From an uncultured Anaerobutyricum sp. (GTDB taxonomy: Bacteria; Bacillota; Clostridia; Lachnospirales; Lachnospiraceae), in NCBI RefSeq assembly GCF_934307085.1, contig NZ_CAKRCF010000062.1, positions 1 to 12,693 on the forward strand: DNA of 12,693 nt, written 5' to 3'. Below, one piece after another: positions 7,411-12,693 of the stretch. Made by a program: the position numbers and the translations under genes. Numbering within the stretch: the stretch's first letter is position 1; the number at the start of each line of letters is the position of its first letter. The notes below the pieces were generated by a model that worked only from the letters and a program-made list of their open reading frames with translations, ran no database searches and had not been told where the DNA came from.

Positions 7411-8058
7411 ATGGGACAGTTAAAAATCGTTTGTGCACAGTTAGGGCCAATTGATACAAACACATATATTTTGTTGGATGATGAGATTAAAGAAGCAATT
7501 ATCATTGATCCGGCAGGAAGCCCGGAAGAACTCATTAAGTTTTTGGAAGATGAAGGTTACTCTTTAGATGGAGTTCTTCTTACGCATGGACACCATGATC
7601 ATATTGGAGCGTTAGAAGGCTTAAGAGAACATTATGATCCGTGGAAGCTGCGCGTATATGCAGCAAAACCGGAACAGGAAGTTCTTATGGTAAAAGATTA
7701 TAATTTAAGCCCGATGTTTGGAGAGGGCTATACAACACATGCCAACATGATGATTGATGATAAGCAGATTTTTGAGGTGACATCAAAACATAAGTGCCAG
7801 TGTTTGTATACACCGGGACATACACTTGGAAGCTGCTGTTATTATTTTGCAGAAGAAGGCTGGCTTTTCTCTGGCGATACTCTTTTTGCAGGAAGTGTTG
7901 GAAGAAGTGATTTCCCTACCGGAGATGCGCAGGCACTTTTAAAATCTCTTAACCATGTAGTGATGAGACTGCCGGACGAAGTTATCGTATATCCGGGACA
8001 TGGCCCATCTACTACAATCGGGGAAGAGAGAGAAACGAATCCATTTGTAGAAAGATAG
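7411..8058 (+). CDS. Metallo-beta-lactamase-fold hydrolase, glyoxalase II-like
   Basis: This 215-residue protein is a single MBL domain with two metal sites: HGHHDH (59-64), His137 in TPGHTLGS, Asp156 in FSGDTLFAGSVGRSD, and His197 in VYPGHGP. The pattern matches the short glyoxalase II-like group (YcbL/YqgX type), which hydrolyses thioesters such as S-lactoylglutathione or other thiol adducts; the actual substrate here is not known. I preferred ATG 7411, which has GGAGG (7397-7401) nine bases upstream, over an in-frame GTG at 7381 that would overlap relA and add ten residues unlike the family. It follows relA by 19 bases and precedes hemZ by 7 bases, so the three are probably co-transcribed. 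Confidence 0.9.
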   Translation: MGQLKIVCAQLGPIDTNTYILLDDEIKEAIIIDPAGSPEELIKFLEDEGYSLDGVLLTHGHHDHIGALEGLREHYDPWKLRVYAAKPEQEVLMVKDYNLSPMFGEGYTTHANMMIDDKQIFEVTSKHKCQCLYTPGHTLGSCCYYFAEEGWLFSGDTLFAGSVGRSDFPTGDAQALLKSLNHVVMRLPDEVIVYPGHGPSTTIGEERETNPFVER

Positions 8059-8065
8059 AAGTAAA

Positions 8066-9535
8066 ATGATTTATTTAATACAGAATGACCGTGAATATGA
8101 TTATGATGTGCGCGCAATCGCACTGGCATTTTATGAGCGGACAAAGATTGTAGAAGTTACAAAAGAAGAATTTGAGGAGCAGGAATGGGAGAAGGATGAC
8201 CTTCTCCTCACGCTTGTTTACACGAAAGACCGTATTCAGGGCTGGTTAAAAGGTAAAGTAGGAACAGATGGAACAGAAGAAAGAGAAGTTTCTGAGGAGG
8301 TAGTCTGTGATTACGAAGACCACAAAGGCAGCCGTAATGCTGTATGCCGCTTTTTATACCGTTTATTTGAAAAGTATACTGGAAGAAGCCTTCCGTGGGG
8401 GATGCTTACTGGAATTCGTCCAACGAAAATTATTATGAAGTGGATGGAGCAGGAATCTGATGCGGCAAAGCTAGAACAGCGTTTTCAGGAAACATATCTA
8501 GCTGACCCGCAAAAGGCGAACCTTTGTCGCAGAGTGGCACAGAAGGAAAAGGTATTATTAGAATCAAGAACGTTTGAAAATGAGTACAGTCTTTACATCG
8601 GGATTCCATTCTGCCCGACGACCTGTCTGTATTGTTCCTTTACTTCATTTCCAGTATCCCGCTTTGGAGACAGGATGGGGGCATATTTAGATGCCTTATA
8701 TAAGGAACTTGCCTTTGTGGCAGAGCATCACAGAGAGAAAAAGCTTACGACAATTTATATCGGTGGTGGAACACCTACTGCGTTAGATGAAGAAGGTTTG
8801 TTAAAGTTAATGAATATGATTCACGAACTTTTCCCAGTAGAAGAAATCGAAGAATTTACTGTAGAATCCGGAAGACCAGACAGTATCACAAAAGAAAAGT
8901 TTCGTATTTTAAGACAAGCAGGAGTAACGAGGATTTCCATTAATCCGCAGACAATGCATCAGGAGACGCTTGATTTAATTGGAAGAGCACATACTGTTGA
9001 GCAGACCAAGGAAGCATTTTTACTTGCAAGGGAATGTGGATTTGATAATATTAATATGGATATTATTACAGGACTTCCAGGAGAAAGCCTTTCCCATGTT
9101 CATGAAACTTTAGATGAGATATTTAAACTTCGTCCGGAAAGTCTGACAGTACATTCTTTAGCAATAAAGAGAGCGGCACATCTTAATATCGAGATGGAAA
9201 AATATCAGAGTATGGTAAAGGGAAGCACCAATGAGATGCTTCGCTTAGTAGATAAATATGCCAGCAATATGGGAATGGAAGCGTATTATATGTACCGTCA
9301 GAAAAATATTCCAGGTAATCTTGAGAATATTGGATATTGTGTTCCAGGCAAAGAATGTTTATATAACATCTTGATTATGGAAGAAAAACAGGATATTATT
9401 TCTTGTGGAGCAGGAGCCAGCAGCAAATATGTATTTGAGCAGGGCAGAATTGAAAGAACAGAGAATGTGAAAAATCTGGATCATTATATCAACCGAATTG
9501 ATGAGATGATTGATCGGAAGAGGAAATATCTTTAA
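8066..9535 (+). CDS. hemZ: HemZ-type radical SAM protein (coproporphyrinogen dehydrogenase-like)
   Basis: This 489-residue protein has a radical SAM core with the [4Fe-4S] motif CPTTCLYC (C183, C187, C190) and the SAM-binding GGGTPT (233-238). An N-terminal extension of about 170 residues, beginning MIYLIQNDREYDYDVR and including WGMLTGIRPTK, is characteristic of the HemZ branch. HemZ proteins are annotated as oxygen-independent coproporphyrinogen III oxidases, but the sequence alone does not show which substrate is used; a HemW-like haem role is an alternative. CX3CX2C is followed by Ser-Phe, so the extra Cys found two residues later in HemN/HemW is missing. No other haem synthesis gene is nearby. 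The start lies 7 bases after the MBL stop, with only a weak purine-rich ribosome site, so coupling to the upstream gene is likely. Confidence 0.88.
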   Translation: MIYLIQNDREYDYDVRAIALAFYERTKIVEVTKEEFEEQEWEKDDLLLTLVYTKDRIQGWLKGKVGTDGTEEREVSEEVVCDYEDHKGSRNAVCRFLYRLFEKYTGRSLPWGMLTGIRPTKIIMKWMEQESDAAKLEQRFQETYLADPQKANLCRRVAQKEKVLLESRTFENEYSLYIGIPFCPTTCLYCSFTSFPVSRFGDRMGAYLDALYKELAFVAEHHREKKLTTIYIGGGTPTALDEEGLLKLMNMIHELFPVEEIEEFTVESGRPDSITKEKFRILRQAGVTRISINPQTMHQETLDLIGRAHTVEQTKEAFLLARECGFDNINMDIITGLPGESLSHVHETLDEIFKLRPESLTVHSLAIKRAAHLNIEMEKYQSMVKGSTNEMLRLVDKYASNMGMEAYYMYRQKNIPGNLENIGYCVPGKECLYNILIMEEKQDIISCGAGASSKYVFEQGRIERTENVKNLDHYINRIDEMIDRKRKYL

Positions 9536-9595
9536 TGTATTGTTTCATTGACGGAATGTTAATGAGACAGTACACCAGATAAAAGAGGAAATACT

Positions 9596-10192
9596 ATGGC
9601 ATTTGATTATGATGGGACGCATGATTTAGAGACTTCGCTGCAGGATTCCTTTGGAGAGGCGATTCTTCACGGAATTGTTGTCAGTAATCTGGCATCGCTT
9701 GTAGCCAAAGAGATGGCACTTCCAGAAGAACAGTGCCATAATCTTGCGATAGCGGGAATGCTGCATGATATAGGTAAATTACGTCTTCGTTCTTATGTAT
9801 ATGAGGAAAAAGAAGCAAAACTGAATATAGATGAGCTTAGATATGTAAGACTGCATCCTTCTTTAGGTTATGCCATTTTAAAAGAACATGGGTATCCAAA
9901 GGAAATTTTGACAGCAGTATTGTATCATCATGAAAATGCAGATGGAAGCGGTTATCCCAATAACCTGAAAGGGGAGGAGATACCATTAGGAGCCCGCATA
10001 CTTCGTGTATGTGATGCATTTGGCGCTTTGATTGCCAATCGCCCTTATAGAAGTGCGTTCGACATTGAAACTGCAATATCTATTATGATTGAAGAAGTGA
10101 AAAACTTTGATATGAGAGTTTTTTTAACTTTTCAAAAAGTAACCCAGTCAGAAGATATGAAAAATATGTTGACAAGGCTGGGGATATCTTAA
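9596..10192 (+). CDS. Stand-alone HD-GYP domain protein
   Basis: The 198-residue protein is almost entirely an HD-GYP domain, a family in which active members hydrolyse cyclic di-nucleotides such as c-di-GMP. Seen in order are HD (57-58) in MLHDIGKL, His87, HH (111-112), the GYP motif (119-121) in DGSGYP, IPLGARILRVCD with Asp140, and ANRPYR. The family's usual D-x-F-D-A-L reads D-A-F-G-A-L here, so the second Asp is Gly143 while the metal-binding Asp140 is kept. There is no receiver, sensor or membrane domain, so regulation must come from expression or a partner. Catalytic competence is plausible but not shown. AGAGGA precedes the ATG at 9596. A weak TTGACG...TACACC pair (9548-9576) may give it a promoter of its own. 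Confidence 0.88.
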   Translation: MAFDYDGTHDLETSLQDSFGEAILHGIVVSNLASLVAKEMALPEEQCHNLAIAGMLHDIGKLRLRSYVYEEKEAKLNIDELRYVRLHPSLGYAILKEHGYPKEILTAVLYHHENADGSGYPNNLKGEEIPLGARILRVCDAFGALIANRPYRSAFDIETAISIMIEEVKNFDMRVFLTFQKVTQSEDMKNMLTRLGIS

Positions 10193-10198
10193 TATATT
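10169..10198 (+). promoter_or_regulatory. aspS promoter overlapping the HD-GYP stop codon
   Basis: A perfect TTGACA (10169-10174) within the last codons of the HD-GYP gene and TATATT (10193-10198) directly after its stop are spaced by 18 bases. Start near 10205 would leave a leader of about 20 nt that ends in the strong ribosome site GGAGG (about 10214-10218). That leaves no space for a T-box leader. Confidence 0.65.
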
Positions 10199-10225
10199 AT
10201 TTTACTATTTTAGGAGGAAAATAAA

Positions 10226-12019
10226 ATGGCTGAATCCATGAAAGGATTGAAACGATCCCATAGATGTACAGAAGTTTCCAACGAGAATATCGGGGAAACT
10301 GTCACCCTGATGGGATGGGTACAGAAAAGAAGAAATCTGGGAAGTTTGATTTTTGTTGACTTACGTGACAGAAGCGGCTTAATCCAGTTATATTTTGATG
10401 AGGAGACAATCGGTGAAGAAGGTTTTAAAAAAGCTGCCTCTTTAAGAGCTGAATTTGTTATCGCTGTAACCGGAACTGTAGAAAAACGAAGCGGAGCAGT
10501 GAATGAAAACCTTGAAACAGGAGACATCGAAGTGAAGGTAGATAGCATTCGTATTTTATCCGAATCTGAGACACCGCCTTTCCCAATTGATGCAGATATC
10601 ACAGTAAAAGACGAACTGCGTCTGAAATATCGTTTTCTTGATTTAAGACGTCCCAATATCCAGAAAAACCTCATGATGAGAAGCAAGGTAGCGACTCTTA
10701 CAAGACAGTTCCTTGCTAATGAAGGGTTCTTAGAGATAGAGACACCTATGCTTACAAGAAGTACACCAGAGGGAGCAAGAGATTATCTTGTACCAAGTCG
10801 TGTACATCCAGGAAGTTTCTACGCTCTGCCACAGTCCCCACAGCTCTTTAAACAGCTTTTAATGTGCTCTGGCTATGACCGTTACTTCCAGCTTGCAAGA
10901 TGTTTCCGTGATGAGGATTTACGAGCAGACCGTCAGCCGGAATTTACACAGATTGATATGGAGTTATCTTTCGTAGATGTAGATGATGTTATTGATGTAA
11001 ATGAAAGACTACTTGCTTATTTATTTAAGTTATGCCTGAATGAAGAAGTATCTTTACCAATTCAGCGTATGACATGGCAGGATGCTATGGATTACTATGG
11101 TTCTGACAAACCAGATCTTCGTTTTGATATGAAGATTCAGGACGTATCTGAACTTGTAAAAGACTGTGGATTTGGTGTGTTTACAGGAGCAATCGAAAAT
11201 GGTGGCATGGTTCGTGGACTTTGTGCAAAAGGACTTGGCGATGTTTCCAGCAAGAAGATGAAACATATCGAAAAAACAGCAAAAGATTACGGTGCAAAAG
11301 GATTAGCTTATATTCAGCTTAAATCCGATGGAACTGTAAAATGTCCATTCTCTAAATTTATGTCCGAGGAAGAACTTCAGGCTCTCATCCAGGCTATGGG
11401 TGGAGAAAAAGGAGATTTATTAGTATTTGCAGCAGATAAATTTAAAGTTGTCTGTGATGTACTTGGTGCACTCCGTCTTAAGTTTGCGGAAGAACTGAAC
11501 CTTCTTGATAAATCCGAATACCGCTTTGTATGGATCACAGAATTCCCATTACTTGAGTGGTCCGAGGAAGAGAACCGTTACACAGCAATGCACCATCCAT
11601 TCACTATGCCTATGGAAGAAGATTTAGATATGATTGACACTGAACCGGGCAAAGTGCGTGCAAAAGCTTATGACATCGTTTTAAATGGTACAGAAATCGG
11701 TGGAGGTAGTGTCAGAATCCACCAGAACGACATTCAGGAGAAAATGTTCGAGTGCCTTGGCATTTCCAAAGAACAGGCACAGGAGAAGTTTGGCTTCCTC
11801 TTAGAAGCGTTCAAATACGGTGTACCACCACACGCAGGACTTGCTTATGGTCTTGACCGCCTTGTAATGCTTATGACTAAGGAAGATACTATTAGAGACG
11901 TTATTGCGTTCCCTAAAGTAAAAGATGCTTCCTGTCTGCTTACAGATGCTCCAAATACGGTAGATGATAAACAGTTAGAAGAACTCTGTTTGGAAATCGA
12001 GATTCCGGAGAAAGAATAG
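10226..12019 (+). CDS. aspS: Aspartate--tRNA ligase
   Basis: This class II synthetase charges tRNA-Asp with aspartate. At 597 residues it has the bacterial architecture: an N-terminal OB-fold anticodon-binding domain (about 1-110), a catalytic domain with RFLDLRRP (136-143), SPQLFKQLLM, motif 2 FRDEDLRADRQPEFTQIDME (about 227-246), an inserted GAD domain (about 290-420) and motif 3 GVPPHAGLAYGLDR (532-545). The anticodon-binding segment reads RRNLGSLIF; Leu at that place is shared with the discriminating E. coli enzyme, so tRNA-Asp specificity is possible, but this is an inference. A promoter crosses the end of the HD-GYP gene. The long hairpin element, copy 2, begins 24 bases after the stop and probably ends the transcript. 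Confidence 0.97.
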   Translation: MAESMKGLKRSHRCTEVSNENIGETVTLMGWVQKRRNLGSLIFVDLRDRSGLIQLYFDEETIGEEGFKKAASLRAEFVIAVTGTVEKRSGAVNENLETGDIEVKVDSIRILSESETPPFPIDADITVKDELRLKYRFLDLRRPNIQKNLMMRSKVATLTRQFLANEGFLEIETPMLTRSTPEGARDYLVPSRVHPGSFYALPQSPQLFKQLLMCSGYDRYFQLARCFRDEDLRADRQPEFTQIDMELSFVDVDDVIDVNERLLAYLFKLCLNEEVSLPIQRMTWQDAMDYYGSDKPDLRFDMKIQDVSELVKDCGFGVFTGAIENGGMVRGLCAKGLGDVSSKKMKHIEKTAKDYGAKGLAYIQLKSDGTVKCPFSKFMSEEELQALIQAMGGEKGDLLVFAADKFKVVCDVLGALRLKFAEELNLLDKSEYRFVWITEFPLLEWSEEENRYTAMHHPFTMPMEEDLDMIDTEPGKVRAKAYDIVLNGTEIGGGSVRIHQNDIQEKMFECLGISKEQAQEKFGFLLEAFKYGVPPHAGLAYGLDRLVMLMTKEDTIRDVIAFPKVKDASCLLTDAPNTVDDKQLEELCLEIEIPEKE

Positions 12020-12043
12020 TAATTTGCTGCAGGCAAGACAGCC

Positions 12044-12180
12044 GCCCTCAGAAAGATAAAGAAGCCCTATTTGTGACTTTAGTTGCTGCAGGTAGAATGT
12101 TCGCTTAAAGCGCTCGCATCCAACCTTTGCTCCGAGGCCACAAATAGGGCTTCTTTATCTTTCTAAGGGCTATTTTTTGC
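12044..12180 (+). repeat. Long hairpin element, copy 2, after aspS (likely also terminator)
   Basis: Bases 12044-12075 pair with 12139-12170, 32 positions with one mismatch. Inside, 12091-12100 pairs with 12116-12125 with two mismatches, capped by CGCT-TAA-AGCG (12102-12112). The core matches copy 1 at 88-216: TTTGTGACTTTAGT (12070-12083), AATGTTCGCTT (12096-12106) and TCCGAGGC (12131-12138) are identical, and GACAG-C-CGCCC on the left and GGGCTATTTTTTGCTG on the right resemble the edges of copy 1. The outer stem differs from copy 1 at about ten places and still pairs. TATTTTTTG follows the 3' arm, so it can end aspS transcription. It could also be a processed small RNA or a palindromic repeat. 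Same orientation as copy 1. Confidence 0.85.
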
Positions 12181-12314
12181 TGAAGATGAAATTGATTACT
12201 ATAAAAATATTTTTTATTGTCCTATTGATAGGTAGCACACCAGTCACAAATATAAGGTATTTGCCCACTTTGGGAACGTCCCCTTTGTCTGCGAAAATTA
12301 TTATTAAAAAATGC
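12181..12314. other. Intergenic stretch with repeat-like fragments
   Basis: I see no credible gene here. The stretch is AT-rich on the left. AGTCACAAATATA (12242-12254) is the exact reverse complement of 111-123 in hairpin copy 1 and may be a relic of a third, inverted copy. Next to it GGGA-ACG-TCCC (12272-12282) sits within a GC-richer block (12263-12290) that resembles a short extragenic palindrome. Neither assignment is secure. Confidence 0.35.
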
Positions 12315-12343
12315 TTGACGTAATGGCTTGCTTGTGATAATAT
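12315..12343 (+). promoter_or_regulatory. rRNA-type promoter P1
   Basis: TTGACG (12315-12320) and TAATAT (12338-12343) are spaced by 17 bases, with TG plus one base directly before the -10 (extended -10). A hairpin, TGCGTT (12348-12353) with AACGCA (12364-12369), lies at the predicted 5' end of the transcript. Confidence 0.7.
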
Positions 12344-12418
12344 AATATGCGTTGCACATGAGAAACGCAGTTTTGAGAGAAAAATGATAAAAATCTTAAA
12401 AGAAAACGAAAAAACTTC

Positions 12419-12447
12419 TTGACGGATTGAAAATCATGTGATAACAT
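12419..12447 (+). promoter_or_regulatory. rRNA-type promoter P2
   Basis: TTGACG (12419-12424) and TAACAT (12442-12447) are spaced by 17 bases, again with TG plus one base before the -10. Its -35 lies 104 bases after that of P1. The flanks (CTTGAC, ATGTGATAA-ATATAAAAG) match P3, so the two appear to be duplicated modules. Confidence 0.7.
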
Positions 12448-12516
12448 ATAAAAGTTCGCATCACGAAAAAACAAAAATCTTCGAAAGAAGATGAAAAAAG
12501 TTTTTTAAAAAAGTTC

Positions 12517-12545
12517 TTGACAAGAACAAAGTGATGTGATAAAAT
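12517..12545 (+). promoter_or_regulatory. rRNA-type promoter P3
   Basis: A perfect TTGACA (12517-12522) and TAAAAT (12540-12545) are spaced by 17 bases with a TG-extended -10. It is the best of the three, 98 bases after P2. An A- and T-rich tract of more than 20 bases lies directly upstream (12493-12514), as in UP elements of strong stable-RNA promoters. Confidence 0.8.
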
Positions 12546-12549
12546 ATAA

Positions 12550-12571
12550 AAGCTTTCGCAAAAGAAAGCTT
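12550..12571 (+). other. 5'-end hairpin of the P3 transcript
   Basis: AAGCTTTC (12550-12557) pairs with GAAAGCTT (12564-12571), an 8-bp stem with a 6-base loop. It begins about where P3 transcription should start (near 12551-12553), so the primary transcript would open with this hairpin. Confidence 0.55.
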
Positions 12572-12573
12572 AA

Positions 12574-12693
12574 AACCTTGATAACTGAATAACAAAACAA
12601 CCTTGAACGTTAATTCAAATTTCATTCGGGTTTTTCTGAGAGTGATGTCTGCAGGAAAGTCCATGGAACGGAACGAAAGTTCAAAACCTAAAT
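12574..12693 (+). promoter_or_regulatory. rRNA operon leader with boxA-like sequence (16S gene expected beyond the edge)
   Basis: ACCTTGATAACTGAATAACA (about 12575-12594) resembles the boxA-linked leader sequence of Firmicute rRNA operons (TTGAAAACTGAA type), which recruits antitermination factors. Further on is a GNRA-type hairpin, GAAC-GAAA-GTTC (12671-12682), and TTGAA...TTCAA (12603-12618). The 16S 5' sequence (AGAGTTTGATC) is not reached. The rRNA assignment rests on the three tandem promoters and this boxA-like site; another stable RNA remains possible. Confidence 0.65.

Noticed and set aside
9548..9576. TTGACG - 17 bases - TACACC as a promoter for the HD-GYP gene
   Set aside because: The -10 matches consensus at only three of six positions; mentioned in the gene entry but not supported enough to list.
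12653..12662. AGGAAAGTCC, as in the conserved core of RNase P RNA
   Set aside because: The following bases (ATGGAACG) do not match the family's GGGCT continuation, and the promoter and boxA-like context fits an rRNA leader better. Sequence beyond the window would settle it.
12461..12664. 67-residue open frame on the minus strand
   Set aside because: It covers promoter P3 and the leader, has a composition reflecting AT-rich DNA, and shows no ribosome site or recognisable motif.

Overview
The window comes from a low-to-moderate GC Firmicute, most likely a gut-type Lachnospiraceae or related Clostridia. Three things suggest this: the eukaryote-like NADP isocitrate dehydrogenase standing alone, pyrB and pyrI as an overlapping pair, and the order relA - metallo-beta-lactamase-fold hydrolase - hemZ. 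The genus is an inference from gene content and composition; no rRNA body lies inside the window to confirm it. All ten genes read on the + strand and all appear intact.

Layout. Positions 1-362 hold a long hairpin element (copy 1) and the dtd promoter region. dtd (D-aminoacyl-tRNA deacylase) is followed by icd with its own promoter. After a 306-base gap with hairpins comes a DUF2156 protein, then pyrB-pyrI (aspartate transcarbamoylase catalytic and regulatory chains) behind a strong promoter. A hairpin and a new promoter separate these from relA (a bifunctional (p)ppGpp synthetase/hydrolase), which runs closely into an MBL-fold hydrolase and hemZ (radical SAM). A small stand-alone HD-GYP protein and aspS follow. 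aspS has a good promoter lying across the HD-GYP stop codon.

Positions 12020-12693 contain no credible protein gene. They hold a second copy of the long hairpin element directly after aspS, then short repeat-like fragments, then three tandem promoters with identical 17-base spacing and TG-extended -10 boxes, then a leader with a boxA-like antitermination sequence. This looks like the control region of an rRNA operon whose 16S gene starts just beyond the window.

The genes form a housekeeping block: translation quality and charging (dtd, aspS, the predicted rRNA operon), central carbon (icd), pyrimidine synthesis (pyrBI) and stringent control (relA). The main candidate for something undescribed is the pair of ~128-nt hairpin elements that flank the block in the same orientation. 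They share conserved loop and junction sequences, while their ~32-bp outer stems differ at about ten positions and still pair within each copy. That pattern points to selection on a folded RNA or DNA structure.
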